A stretch of DNA of 64,000 nucleotides from Treponema sp. (GCA_016286535.1 JAEESZ010000007.1:94068-158067), one strand, 5' to 3'. Shown: positions 16,345-25,328, counted from the stretch's first letter. The notes: generated by a model from the letters alone, not told the origin. Numbers and translations: made by a program.

Positions 16345-18452
16345 AAAAGTTTAATATTAAAATCTCCCCTGCTAAAAACAGGGATTCTGTTCAGCGGTGC
16401 GTGAACTGTAATGGTTTGCCCACCGCTATATTTTTTTCCGTCAAAAGTATCAGTCCATTCCTTGCCGCCGGCAAGGTCGCCTTCCTCATCTATCACAGGC
16501 AGGTAAACCTTTCTTTCTGTAACTCCTTGGTCTGTAACAGGACATACCATAAGCTTAGGCCCGAACATATACTGGTCTTCAATCTTATAAACTTCCCGGT
16601 CCTTATAAAAATCATACATCAAAGGACGCATTACCGGCTGACCTTTTTTATGAGCTTCTTCCATCAGCTCTTTTATATATGGCCTTAAACGCTGGCGCAG
16701 GAACAAAAGCCCGCTAAGAATTTCGTATACCTCTTCTCCAAAAGACCAGACTTCATTATCCTGGCCGCTCTGCATCTGCTTAATCTGATGTCCCCTGATT
16801 TCGTGAAAAGCTTCCGGTAAAACCTTAAAAGGAGGCCTTTCTCCATGAAGTCTTGTTACAGGACAGAATACAGACCATTCAAACCAGCGGACAATAAGCT
16901 CGCGGAATTCTTTTGAATGAATATCTCCGCCAAGGAAACCTCCGGCATCGGTTGTCCACCAGGGAATTCCCGCCATATTCATGTTGATTCCCGCCTGAAT
17001 CTGATTTTTAAAGGAACGGAAATCTGAATGAACGTCTCCACTCCAGACAACACTTCCAAATTTCTGGCTGCCTGCCCAGGCGCAGCGGATTAAACTGATT
17101 GGTTCCTTTACCCCGCTTTCCTTAAGGCCTTCATAAAAGCCCTGGGCATAAAACCTTGGATAGATATTTGAAGTCTGCATTGCACTTCCAATATGGTAAG
17201 AATAACCTTCAAAATTATAATAACCATACTCAGGTTCTGCCTCATCAAGCCAGAATAGTTCAATGCCCTTTTTAAAATAATTTTCCTTACATTTTTCCCA
17301 GACAAATTTGCGGGTCTGAGGATTTGTTGTATCAAAGAAGACGGTATTTCCCATCCAGTCCATATTAAAGCCGTCTTTTTTGTCAAAAGAAATTAAAAGT
17401 CCATTTTGAGCCATGTAATCAAAATTTTCTGACCTTTCATCTACAGTCGGCCAGACGCTGACCATAACTTTTACTCCCATTTGCGAAAGTTCTTTTACCA
17501 TTGCTTCAGGGTCAGGCCAGTCTTTAGGATCGAATTTGAAATCTCCCTGGCAGGTCCAGTGGAAGAAATCTATTACGATTACATCCAGAGGAAGATTTCT
17601 TTTTTTGTATTCCCTTGCAACCTCAAGCACTTCTTCCTGGGTGCGGTATCTTAATTTACACTGCCAGAAGCCCATTGCAAAGTCGGGCATTATAGGAGTA
17701 CGACCGGTTACTGCAGAATAATTTTCTTCAATCTGGGCAGGACTTCCGCAGGTTACCCAGTAATCAATCTTTTTTGTATTTTCTACAGACCAGCAGGTTC
17801 CGTTTGTTGCAAAGCTGACACTTCCAATGGCAGGATTATTCCATAAAAATCCGTAACCCCGGCTTGAAACTACAAAAGGTACCGAAGCCTGAGAGTTCTT
17901 CTGCGAAAGCTCCAGAAGAGATCCCTTTTTATCCCAGTGGGAATCCTGATACTGACCCATGCCATACAGGTGCTCATCATCATAGGCTTCAAAACGCAGG
18001 GTTGCTTTAAAATCGAAGGTGCGGGAATTATAAACCAGTTCCCTTCCCGGATTATTGGTAGGCACACAGAAGCGGTCAATTCTTCTGCGGTTACGCCACT
18101 GTTCTTCAAAAAGAAGTTTGTCTCCTTGCCAGAAGCTTATCCAGTTTTCGTGATTAACCTTTACGGTCAGTCTGCCGTTTGTAAGGCTTGCGGTAAGAGC
18201 ACTGCTTTTTTGAAGTTCAGCTTCTTCTGCTGTATAGTGGCAGTCCCAGGGGTAGCTGGTATCTACTTCTTCTATTTTTATCTGACAGGAAGTCTTTTCA
18301 ATTTCTTCATCAAGAGCCCAGTTCTGACTGTCCATAGTCCTTTCCTGGGTCATTCGTACACGTACTGAATCTTTTCCCCATGGTTCAATCCATACTGTAC
18401 CAAGTTCATCTTTTATAATAAGGCGATTTTCAATTTGTTCTATTCTGTTCAT
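16341..18452 (-). CDS. GH31 alpha-xylosidase (YicI-like), cytoplasmic
   Basis: A 703-residue glycoside hydrolase without signal peptide. The nucleophile is D403 in FWLDEAEPE and the acid/base is D473 in WSGDVHS. The LDEAEPE form is that of alpha-xylosidases rather than alpha-glucosidases. It should remove alpha-xylosyl units from imported oligosaccharides, for example from xyloglucan. No ribosome site precedes the ATG, and a TATAAT ends only seven bases before it (minus-strand TATAATAAAAAATATG), so the transcript may be leaderless. A perfect 21-base palindrome (18480-18500) lies in the divergent gap with the lipoprotein gene and is a good operator candidate. It overlaps the xylanase tail to tail by four bases. 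Confidence 0.92.
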   Translation of the reverse strand: MNRIEQIENRLIIKDELGTVWIEPWGKDSVRVRMTQERTMDSQNWALDEEIEKTSCQIKIEEVDTSYPWDCHYTAEEAELQKSSALTASLTNGRLTVKVNHENWISFWQGDKLLFEEQWRNRRRIDRFCVPTNNPGRELVYNSRTFDFKATLRFEAYDDEHLYGMGQYQDSHWDKKGSLLELSQKNSQASVPFVVSSRGYGFLWNNPAIGSVSFATNGTCWSVENTKKIDYWVTCGSPAQIEENYSAVTGRTPIMPDFAMGFWQCKLRYRTQEEVLEVAREYKKRNLPLDVIVIDFFHWTCQGDFKFDPKDWPDPEAMVKELSQMGVKVMVSVWPTVDERSENFDYMAQNGLLISFDKKDGFNMDWMGNTVFFDTTNPQTRKFVWEKCKENYFKKGIELFWLDEAEPEYGYYNFEGYSYHIGSAMQTSNIYPRFYAQGFYEGLKESGVKEPISLIRCAWAGSQKFGSVVWSGDVHSDFRSFKNQIQAGINMNMAGIPWWTTDAGGFLGGDIHSKEFRELIVRWFEWSVFCPVTRLHGERPPFKVLPEAFHEIRGHQIKQMQSGQDNEVWSFGEEVYEILSGLLFLRQRLRPYIKELMEEAHKKGQPVMRPLMYDFYKDREVYKIEDQYMFGPKLMVCPVTDQGVTERKVYLPVIDEEGDLAGGKEWTDTFDGKKYSGGQTITVHAPLNRIPVFSRGDFNIKLF

Positions 18453-18479
18453 ATTTTTTATTATAGGTGAAAATTCTAA

Positions 18480-18500
18480 AAAAAGAATAGTATTCTTTTT
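18480..18500. promoter_or_regulatory. Perfect 21-base palindrome, candidate operator
   Basis: AAAAAGAATA and TATTCTTTTT form a perfect inverted repeat around one G. It lies midway between the divergent starts of the alpha-xylosidase (18452) and the lipoprotein (18535), upstream of both -10 elements. This position and symmetry suit a dimeric regulator that controls both genes. Confidence 0.55.
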
Positions 18501-18534
18501 GCACTTTACTGCCGAAAATATAATGAGGTTCTAT

Positions 18535-19380
18535 ATGAAAAAATTAATTATTTTTACAGGCATAATTCTTTCTTTTTTCTCTCTTTTTATAACTTCCTGT
18601 GATATCGATATTGTAGACAGTGAATATAGACCTGCCCCTTCAGTAAAAACACAGGAAAACTACATTACCGTAAGTTTTGAAAAAATAAGTACAAGCACAA
18701 AAAGAATTACCGTTTACAGATATAATGCATCATCCGAAACTCCAGGCAACTCAGATAAAGGAATAAACATCGGCTTTGTTCTTCCTCAGAACAGCCCGGA
18801 TGCATCCGCTTATTCTTTCCACGACACTTACGCAAAAGCCGGACGCAACTACTGCTACAGAATCCGCTACTATTCAGCTGATGACAACTATGTTTATTCA
18901 AAATGGTCTAAAGAAATTACTGTAACTTCCACAAACGGCATTACTTATGATTTAATGCTTGACGACAACACAATTGACTATAATTCCACAACAAATATTG
19001 TTACCCTTGCAAATGCCATTGAATGGAATTCAGATTCTCAGGCAGATACCATAAAAGATGATTTTACCGATATTTATCTTTCGCTCAGATGTTATGAACC
19101 ACAGACCTCAAATCTTTTATATTCCTGCCTTGTTCCTTTAAGCGCAAGTCAGGTTTCTGCAGCAGAAACAATCAACATGAGGGCAATTCTTCCTTCTGCA
19201 TATTTTGATAACGAAGTAGAGATTCTTGGCTTTGTAGGAGTAAAGGTAAACACCATTGAGCTTGATGACGAAGATGTACCTTACTATTACAACTTTACTG
19301 AACCTTCAAGCATCACTTCAAATGCCGAAAGAATTAAAATTTCAAGCACTTCCGGTAACGGCGAACTGGATTATTTATAA
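18535..19380 (+). CDS. Lipoprotein with fibronectin type III-like region
   Basis: A 281-residue lipoprotein (TSC lipobox near residue 21). ATG 18535 follows a GAGG site; an earlier in-frame ATG (18523) overlaps the TATAAT at 18519-18524. Residues about 30-135 look like a fibronectin type III module, with regular strands ending in NYCYRIRYYSADDNYVYSKWSKEITV. The rest is beta-rich and unassigned. It is divergent from the alpha-xylosidase gene with a shared palindrome between them, so it may be a surface protein expressed with carbohydrate use. That role is inference. Confidence 0.72.
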   Translation: MKKLIIFTGIILSFFSLFITSCDIDIVDSEYRPAPSVKTQENYITVSFEKISTSTKRITVYRYNASSETPGNSDKGINIGFVLPQNSPDASAYSFHDTYAKAGRNYCYRIRYYSADDNYVYSKWSKEITVTSTNGITYDLMLDDNTIDYNSTTNIVTLANAIEWNSDSQADTIKDDFTDIYLSLRCYEPQTSNLLYSCLVPLSASQVSAAETINMRAILPSAYFDNEVEILGFVGVKVNTIELDDEDVPYYYNFTEPSSITSNAERIKISSTSGNGELDYL

Positions 19381-19431
19381 AATCCGTCAATTGAACAAAT
19401 AGTCAGAATTTGTTAAATTGACACTATATAT

Positions 19432-20610
19432 ATGAATACACTTGTAGCTCTATGTGCCGTTGGAGCTGAAAAAATTCTAGGCAACGAAATAAAACATTTA
19501 GGATACAAACTCGTCTCTAATGCACCAGGCCGCGTTTCTTTCCTGGGCGACGATGATGCCCTTTTCCGTACAAATCTTTGTCTTCGTACAGCAGACAGAG
19601 TTTACCTTCAGACCGCAAACTATGAGGCTCTTAATTTTGATGACTTGTATGACGGAGCCTTTAAGGTAGACTGGCAGGATTTATTAAACAAAGATTCACG
19701 AATTGTTGTAGACAAGGTTAGAAGTCATAATTCTAAATTAAATTCTGAACACTCCATTCAGGGAATTATTCACAAGGCAATTTACGCAAAGCTTGGCAGT
19801 AAGTGGCATATGGTAACCCTCCCTGAAACCGGAGAAGAATCTGATATTCGTGTTTATATAGACAACAATCAGGTTTTTATTCTTTTAGATTTATCCGGTC
19901 TTCCCCTCCACAAGCGGGGCTACCGTGTAGACGGTGGTATTGCCCCATTAAGAGAAACCACTGCAGCAACTCTTTTACAGCAGACTATGTGGCGAAGAAA
20001 AACTCCCCTCCACGATCCTTTCTGTGGTTCGGGAACAATAGCCATAGAGGCAACTCTTTATGCCTTTAATGTAGCACCTGGTTTTGGAAGACGCTTTGCC
20101 CTGGAAAATCTGCCTTTTTACAATAAAGACAGGGCTCAGGTTATCAGAAATGATGAAGCTGCAAAAATCAGAACCGATGTAGAAGTCAGAATCACAGGCT
20201 CAGATATAGACAGAAAGGCTGTAGAACGCTCAAATCAGAATGCAGAATACGCCTGCGTTATGGCAGGAAGAGCCTTAAAATCAATTGGAATAAGTGCCCA
20301 TCTGCCCCGCCCTGATTTTATTCAGTCAGATTTTAAGAATCTTAAGGCTCCTTATGATACAGGCTTACTTTTATGTAACCCCCCTTACGGTGAACGCTTA
20401 GGTAACGAAGAAGAAGCCCAGGCCCTTTACGCCGATATGGACTGCCTGTGGAAGGATTTTTCAAACTGGGAAATTGGAGTAATTACTTCTAATCCGAATT
20501 TTCAGACAAGTTTTGGACACAAGGCAAATCTTATAAAGACTTTTAAAGCCGGTAATTTAGATACTTCTTTTTATATCTACAACAGGAGAGACAATGGCCA
20601 TAATAGTTGA
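19432..20610 (+). CDS. THUMP-domain RNA methyltransferase (RlmL/YpsC-type, 23S rRNA guanine-N2)
   Basis: A 392-residue SAM-dependent methyltransferase. An N-terminal THUMP-like RNA-binding region (about 1-160) is followed by the Rossmann methyltransferase with motif I DPFCGSGT (near 195) and the catalytic NPPYGERL motif (near 310). This matches the RlmL N-terminal half, which makes m2G in 23S rRNA; the RlmK half is absent, as in YpsC proteins. There is no Shine-Dalgarno site. A TTGAAC (19391-19396) and TTAAAT (19413-19418) pair would start transcription within about ten bases of the ATG, so translation may be leaderless. It overlaps the TetR gene by 17 bases. Confidence 0.88.
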   Translation: MNTLVALCAVGAEKILGNEIKHLGYKLVSNAPGRVSFLGDDDALFRTNLCLRTADRVYLQTANYEALNFDDLYDGAFKVDWQDLLNKDSRIVVDKVRSHNSKLNSEHSIQGIIHKAIYAKLGSKWHMVTLPETGEESDIRVYIDNNQVFILLDLSGLPLHKRGYRVDGGIAPLRETTAATLLQQTMWRRKTPLHDPFCGSGTIAIEATLYAFNVAPGFGRRFALENLPFYNKDRAQVIRNDEAAKIRTDVEVRITGSDIDRKAVERSNQNAEYACVMAGRALKSIGISAHLPRPDFIQSDFKNLKAPYDTGLLLCNPPYGERLGNEEEAQALYADMDCLWKDFSNWEIGVITSNPNFQTSFGHKANLIKTFKAGNLDTSFYIYNRRDNGHNS

Positions 20611-21193
20611 ACACGATAAACGTAAACACGAGATTCTTCAAAAATCCATTGATGTATTTATTGAAGAAGGATATGAAGATGCAACTTTCCAGAAGATTGC
20701 AGACCGCTGCGGTATAACCCGAACCACCTTATACATCTATTTTAACAACAAGCACGAAATCTTCCTTGGAAGTATAAAGGAACTGCTCACAACTCTGGAG
20801 CAGAATCTTTACAATATCGTTAATGATGTCTCTCTGAATGCAAAGCAGGCCCTCAATACCCTCTTTGACAAAATGATTGATGAGATTTCTTCAAACCAGA
20901 AGCTCTTCTGCGTTCTCTTAAATTATCTTATGCAGATTAAAAAATCCGGCGTGGATCCTAACGAAAGGGTGCGCAGGCGCGTAATAAGGCTGCGTCATTA
21001 TATGAGCACGATTATAATTCGCGGGATGAAGAGTAACGAACTTAAACAGACTTCCGTTAAAACTATAAACGACCTGCTCTTTAGTCTTGTACAGGCTTCT
21101 ATTTTTAAACTCACTGTTCTTAATATTAAAGATGTTACCGACATGAAATCTGAAATTGAACTTGTAATTGACGGGCTTTTACAGAAAAACTAA
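20594..21193 (+). CDS. TetR-family transcriptional regulator
   Basis: A 199-residue regulator with a classic TetR helix-turn-helix in residues about 8-58 (FIEEGYEDATFQKIADRCG, then TRTTLYIYFNNKHEIF). The C-terminal ligand domain is helical and unassigned. It starts inside the 3' end of the methyltransferase gene, with its own strong site AGGAGAG (20584-20590). Its target is not evident; TetR proteins often regulate neighbours, but none nearby is an obvious transporter. Confidence 0.88.
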   Translation: MAIIVEHDKRKHEILQKSIDVFIEEGYEDATFQKIADRCGITRTTLYIYFNNKHEIFLGSIKELLTTLEQNLYNIVNDVSLNAKQALNTLFDKMIDEISSNQKLFCVLLNYLMQIKKSGVDPNERVRRRVIRLRHYMSTIIIRGMKSNELKQTSVKTINDLLFSLVQASIFKLTVLNIKDVTDMKSEIELVIDGLLQKN

Positions 21194-21327
21194 GAGAATA
21201 GTACTAATTTTCTAATTAAAATTATACAAATTCTAAATGCTTCTCCTTTCCTGAAAGAGTTATACTGTTAATAATAGGGTTTTTCCCTTACAAAAAAAAA
21301 GTGCTTTCAATCAGGAGGAAAGTTTTT

Positions 21328-21972
21328 ATGAAAAAAATCGCATTAGTACTTGTAGCATCTGCTCTGGTATTCTCTTTAATGTCTTGTTCAAAGAAAAAGG
21401 CTGAACCAGCAGAAGATCTTTCAATGTTTATGGAAGATGATGGTCTTTTACACCTTGAATATGAATCAACAAACAAAGTTGCAAAAGGTGATTCATGCAA
21501 CAAACTTAAGAATGTAAAAATCATTGCAAACAAGGACTATTCTAAACCAACACCAGTAGACATCTACTGTGATGCACCAGAAATCGTTAAATTTGCAGGT
21601 CAGGAATGTGTAAAATTAGCTCCTAACGGAGACGGAAACATCCGCGTTATCTGGTTATTCGATAAACCAATTGATGCTGCATCTATCAGCAACTTCTCTT
21701 TCAGCGTTGCAGGTCTTGATGTTCCAGAAGACAACACATGGACATGGAACATTGCCCTTATGTACAACAACGATATTACTGAAGGTGAACATGCAACAGC
21801 TATGTACACTGGTCCAATGACAACAACTGGCTTTACAACTACAAACATTGACTTAAATGCTTCTGAAGGACTTTGGGGTAACTCTTACAAACCTGAAGGA
21901 CAGTTCCTTGGAATTCAGTTATTCTACGGCGGAAGAGATCCTATCTTCATTAAGGATCTTGAAGTTAAATAA
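21328..21972 (+). CDS. Small lipoprotein of unknown function
   Basis: A 214-residue lipoprotein (LMSC lipobox, Cys20) with a KKK linker and a single beta-rich domain full of Trp, Asn and Asp, ending in FIKDLEVK. ATG 21328 follows AGGAGGAAAG and is chosen over the in-frame upstream ATG (21301). The domain shape recalls carbohydrate-binding modules of the galactose-binding type, in which the last strand commonly reads like (Y/F)IxDLxV; this is a resemblance only. A strong terminator follows. Size, export signal and position as a monocistronic gene match the lipoprotein at 3901. Confidence 0.75.
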   Translation: MKKIALVLVASALVFSLMSCSKKKAEPAEDLSMFMEDDGLLHLEYESTNKVAKGDSCNKLKNVKIIANKDYSKPTPVDIYCDAPEIVKFAGQECVKLAPNGDGNIRVIWLFDKPIDAASISNFSFSVAGLDVPEDNTWTWNIALMYNNDITEGEHATAMYTGPMTTTGFTTTNIDLNASEGLWGNSYKPEGQFLGIQLFYGGRDPIFIKDLEVK

Positions 21973-21986
21973 ATATAAGTTCTTTT

Positions 21987-22901
21987 TTACATAGCTTGTA
22001 AGATGGACAGGACTGGTTCTCTCAGTTCTGTCCTTTTTTTTTCGTTATATTCGTAGGAATCCTTCTGGGCATTATAAAGATTTCCCCTGTAAAATCTGAC
22101 TGTGGGACTAAATTCCAGAAGCATAAAATCTGAAACATTTCCGCTGCAAATAGAATATATGGAAAGTCCAATTAATGAACCGTTTAAGGCAAAGGCATTT
22201 AAGGAATCCTTTACATCTCCGGCATAAAGCTGACCAAGGCCCGGTATAAAAGAAAGATAAGCGGCAAGCATGGGCTTTTTTGCCTTAAAAGCCTTTATTT
22301 TTTCAAGGCTGGACTCTATCACCTCTTTTTCTTCTGTTGTAAAAAACTGACTGTATTTATTTATAAAGGTCAGGTAATCTTCTTCAAAAAAAGTCCAGTC
22401 ATCATTTTTTGCTTCATTAAGCATAAGAGCCTTCCAGGCCGCAAGCTGGACCTTCTGACTATAATCCCCCGTGTGCCGGTAGGTCCACAAATTTAAGTCC
22501 AGCCTTAAAGACTCTTTATTCTTCTCTGCCCTTGCAGCCCTGATATTTATTTCCTTTATAAAATCTGAATCTAAATCTAAATCCGGGCCCGCGGATCCAG
22601 GGCTTTCGTTCTCCTTCAAAAGTATGTAATTGAGGGCTTTATCATAATCCTTTACTAAAAAATAATAATCGCTCAGGTATTCATAAGCCTTTGCTAAATT
22701 ACTGCCCTTCTGATAATCCTGTAAAAAAACATAGCGTAAAAACTCAAGGGCCGCTTCTTTTTTGCAATCCTTATTCCATAGATTTTCTCCGTAAAAAAAT
22801 ACCTGCTCACACTCGTCTGCGCTGACTTTTTGAGCCCAGGCGGAATTAAGAGAAAAAATCATAAAAAGAAGGAGGGACAGCAGCCTAATACAAGTTTTCA
22901 T
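21987..22901 (-). CDS. Exported protein with helical repeats and C-terminal PGLGQLYAG membrane domain
   Basis: A 304-residue protein with a signal peptide (ending NSAWA). ATG 22901 is preferred over longer in-frame forms because the extra residues do not look like an export signal. Residues about 30-215 are helical and TPR-like (for example AYEYLSDYYFLVKDYDKALNYILL). The last 100 residues start with SFIPGLGQLYAGDVKDSLNAF, a PGxGQxYxG element seen in DUF5683-like membrane proteins, followed by one or two hydrophobic segments. It overlaps the upstream gene by 17 bases and is the last of a four-gene operon. The adjacent gene has the same architecture with a variant element. Function unknown. Confidence 0.7.
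   Translation of the reverse strand: MKTCIRLLSLLLFMIFSLNSAWAQKVSADECEQVFFYGENLWNKDCKKEAALEFLRYVFLQDYQKGSNLAKAYEYLSDYYFLVKDYDKALNYILLKENESPGSAGPDLDLDSDFIKEINIRAARAEKNKESLRLDLNLWTYRHTGDYSQKVQLAAWKALMLNEAKNDDWTFFEEDYLTFINKYSQFFTTEEKEVIESSLEKIKAFKAKKPMLAAYLSFIPGLGQLYAGDVKDSLNAFALNGSLIGLSIYSICSGNVSDFMLLEFSPTVRFYRGNLYNAQKDSYEYNEKKRTELREPVLSILQAM
22005..22041 (+). terminator. Intrinsic terminator, inside the 3' end of the convergent gene
   Basis: GGACAGGACTG pairs with CAGTTCTGTCC (one G-T pair) around seven bases, followed by eight T. It ends the lipoprotein transcript. The same bases encode the last residues of the convergent gene at 21987, so the stem is fixed in a coding region. Confidence 0.88.
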
Positions 22902-23757
22902 AAAGACCATCAACCTTTTTACACAAATTATTGTAATTACCCTGATTATATCTTTGTGCTCCGGTATAAGAGCCATATAAATCTACTACATATAAAAGTG
23001 CAGCCATTGAACCATAGGTCCAGACCCGCCAGTCCTTAATGCCATTTTCTTTTCCGTAATAAACGGCGGCGCTGGTAAAAGAAGCAATTCCCAGAAGGTC
23101 AGAAAAGCCTGCCCAGAAATTTCCGCTATACCATTTTCCGCTACCCGGTATTACTGCAGAAAAAGTAAGGGCCCAACCCGGGCTTTTTAATTTATAATTC
23201 TGACAGCCTTCATAAAGCAGCTTAAAATCGCTGAAAGTTTCTTCTTCTCCCTTATTTTTTACTGTCAGAAGGCTTTGAGCGGCTTCTTTTATTTCTTTAT
23301 TCAGTATTTGCTGCGACACTGTAAAAAGCAGAATCTCCTTAGAAAGAAAGCCTCCTTCTGCAAAAAGTCCTTCATCTTTTTTTCTGTTAAAAAAGTCCGA
23401 AAAATCCTTTTGATTTCTTTCCTTAAAAATAAAGGCTGCATTTACAAAATCTATTTTTTTCTGAACCTCAGGACTGCAAAAAGGAAAGAGCTCCTTATTC
23501 ATCCAGTCCAGACCAGTTTTATTTTTCTGCATAAAATAAATATCAAGTACCTTAAAAACTGCATCCATCTGAAAGGTCTGTGTCATAAAGAAGTATCTTT
23601 TATATTCGCTTTCTGCTTCCTGGTAAAAGCCCTGGTCATATAAATTATCTGCAAAGGCCTTTACCACAGGAGGAGAATAAGGGGATAGACTTTCTGGTGA
23701 AGCAAAAAGCCTGCAAAAAGTCAGGGCAAGAAGTGCCAGTAAAAATATTCGTTTCAT
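22885..23757 (-). CDS. Exported protein with helical region and C-terminal PGSGKWYSG membrane domain
   Basis: A 290-residue protein with a signal peptide (MKRIFLLALLALTFCRLFA). A helical middle part, possibly two or three TPR-like units, leads to a C-terminal domain FSAVIPGSGKWYSGNFWAGF with two hydrophobic segments and the tail SYTGAQRYNQGNYNN. This resembles DUF5683-like proteins. It shares its layout with the next gene, and the two are probably ancient paralogues. Its ATG overlaps the stop of the LolA/YidD gene by four bases (ATGA), so the pair is translationally coupled. Function unknown. Confidence 0.7.
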   Translation of the reverse strand: MKRIFLLALLALTFCRLFASPESLSPYSPPVVKAFADNLYDQGFYQEAESEYKRYFFMTQTFQMDAVFKVLDIYFMQKNKTGLDWMNKELFPFCSPEVQKKIDFVNAAFIFKERNQKDFSDFFNRKKDEGLFAEGGFLSKEILLFTVSQQILNKEIKEAAQSLLTVKNKGEEETFSDFKLLYEGCQNYKLKSPGWALTFSAVIPGSGKWYSGNFWAGFSDLLGIASFTSAAVYYGKENGIKDWRVWTYGSMAALLYVVDLYGSYTGAQRYNQGNYNNLCKKVDGLYENLY

Positions 23758-24776
23758 TTTTTTACCCTTTCTATTATCTTTCCATTTTCATCTCTTTCAT
23801 AAATATCACGATGAATTTCATTTGTATTGCATCTTTTAAGATGATCCAGTCCTTCTATAATTCCAAAAAGACCGTGGGCCCTGACGGCTTCAAGCATAAA
23901 GGCCGAACAGGTAGGATTAAAGGCACAGCCTGGAATATCCTGGTCCGTAATAAATTTTTTATAAAAAGCATAGGCCGAAGTTACAAGAATTCCTGTTGTT
24001 GAAGTCTGATAGTTCTTATCTGCAGGACTTTTTACATATTCCGGCCTGATTACATTTTCCTTTATCTTTAAAAGTTTTTCTGTCTTTAATTCTTCATTTA
24101 CAATATCAAGGCTTATATTTCCGTTTATTACTGTCTTTGTAAAATTCAGGCTGCTTTCTGCAAACAGCTGTCCGTCTGAATAAGTTCTGGTTTTTATAAC
24201 TGAAGGATATTTACAGCCCTTCTGACTAAGATAGTTTTCAAAATAACTTTCGGCTACCACCGTGTTTGATGAGTCGCAGGTTTGCAGCCTTTTTATATTC
24301 TTAGCGGAATCTGTATACATTTTTACCAGGGGAAGTTCAAAATCTTCACTTCTGGAATAGCTTAAAAGAGAAAGAATTTTGTCTCCTTCTTTTGAAATGC
24401 CTGTATTCACATAGCCCAGAGTTCCAAGACCAAAATCACTTTTGAACCAGTTTAAAAAATCATTGCAGGTTTGGGTAAGATAAAGAGCAGCATCCTCCGC
24501 CTCTACGTATTCTCCATCCATCAGCAGATAAGTTCCGCCTTCGGTCTGTAAAAATACCTGATTTTCCGGATATTGCAGGGAAAAGACAAAAATGTAGGGA
24601 TTTTTTTTATACAGAATTTCGCCCTTAATAAGGCTTGTTTTTTCCAGCCCCTCTTCAACAAAGGTTTCATTTCTGGAATAAGAAAGCTGAAGGCTGTGTA
24701 AAAAAAATTCCTGCCCGCACAGGATAGCTGTTGTGAGCAGGAAAATAATTGCAGCAGTTTGTTTTTTAAGGAACAT
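23754..24776 (-). CDS. LolA-like domain fused to a YidD domain
   Basis: A 340-residue exported protein with a hydrophobic N-terminus (MFLKKQTAAIIFLLTTAILC). Residues about 20-235 resemble the LolA lipoprotein-carrier fold (KGEILYKKNPYIFVFSLQYP then a LLMDG turn). Residues about 260-340 are a YidD domain: AYAFYKKF, then CAFNPTCSAFMLEAVRAHG and LKRC with the three conserved cysteines. YidD proteins are normally small, about 70-90 residues, sit near yidC and are called membrane-protein insertion efficiency factors. Here the domain is fused to a periplasmic carrier-like domain, away from rnpA and yidC. It overlaps the Ser/Cys-rich gene by 11 bases and the next gene by four. The YidD call is firm, the LolA call moderate. 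Confidence 0.78.
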   Translation of the reverse strand: MFLKKQTAAIIFLLTTAILCGQEFFLHSLQLSYSRNETFVEEGLEKTSLIKGEILYKKNPYIFVFSLQYPENQVFLQTEGGTYLLMDGEYVEAEDAALYLTQTCNDFLNWFKSDFGLGTLGYVNTGISKEGDKILSLLSYSRSEDFELPLVKMYTDSAKNIKRLQTCDSSNTVVAESYFENYLSQKGCKYPSVIKTRTYSDGQLFAESSLNFTKTVINGNISLDIVNEELKTEKLLKIKENVIRPEYVKSPADKNYQTSTTGILVTSAYAFYKKFITDQDIPGCAFNPTCSAFMLEAVRAHGLFGIIEGLDHLKRCNTNEIHRDIYERDENGKIIERVKK

Positions 24777-25272
24777 AAACCGGAATCTTTGGAAGAGATG
24801 CAAAGAGAGAGTCAGCTCCCGAAGAACATGAAGAAGAAAGGCTTTGAGAGCAGGAATCGCTCAAAGAATCACTACAAGAATCGCTGCAAGACTGTCCGCA
24901 GGAATCTCCTAAATTACTGCAGCACTGATCTGTTGAATTTGCAGCCTGCTGTACAAGAACGATTGTTCCAACAGTAATAATTGTAATGGCAGCTGCACCG
25001 CCAACTACACCCAGTACAATCTTGGTTGTTCTTTTAGCCTTTGCTTTTTTAGCATCCTCTTCACTCCAGATTGTTTCTTCACCTGCATCTGCATCATCAG
25101 AGTTGCTTTTGCTTTTCTTTACCTGTTCAATTTCAAGCTCGTCGCGGCTTGTTTTTACGGCAGAAGATGGTAATCCTCCTCCAAAATTAGAGAAATAATA
25201 AGCAGAAGACTGAGCTGCCAGAGAGGCTGTGAACAGACTCAAAACCAAAAAAGTTGTAAATAATTTTTTCAT
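24766..25272 (-). CDS. Ser/Cys-rich exported membrane protein of unknown function
   Basis: A 168-residue protein with a signal peptide (ending SLAAQ), an acidic/basic middle part (about 50-80), a single strongly hydrophobic segment (about 83-110, VLGVVGGAAAITIITVGTIV) and then a low-complexity tail. The tail has seven cysteines in about 35 residues in steps such as QCCSN, DSCGQSC, SDSCSDS and SDSCSQS. The start is fixed by AGGAGG seven bases before ATG 25272. It is the first gene of the operon with the LolA/YidD fusion. The cysteines could be lipidation, disulfide or metal sites; nothing decides this. I do not recognise the family. Confidence 0.72.
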   Translation of the reverse strand: MKKLFTTFLVLSLFTASLAAQSSAYYFSNFGGGLPSSAVKTSRDELEIEQVKKSKSNSDDADAGEETIWSEEDAKKAKAKRTTKIVLGVVGGAAAITIITVGTIVLVQQAANSTDQCCSNLGDSCGQSCSDSCSDSLSDSCSQSLSSSCSSGADSLFASLPKIPVYVP

Positions 25273-25295
25273 AATAAACCTCCTGTTTCCTTTTT

Positions 25296-25311
25296 TATAG
25301 GGAACCCTATA
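25296..25311. promoter_or_regulatory. Palindrome in the leader of the Ser/Cys-rich operon
   Basis: TATAGGG and CCCTATA face each other with two bases between. The site lies just downstream of the predicted transcription start, so it could be an operator or a leader hairpin (TATAGG, loop GTTC, CCTATA). Confidence 0.4.
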
Positions 25312-25328
25312 TCTCCGTTTGACTTTAA

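Noticed and set aside
24766..25272. Metallothionein-like or bacteriocin-type peptide
   Set aside because: The protein has a signal peptide and membrane segment and low-complexity Ser/Cys steps rather than a known metal or peptide motif.
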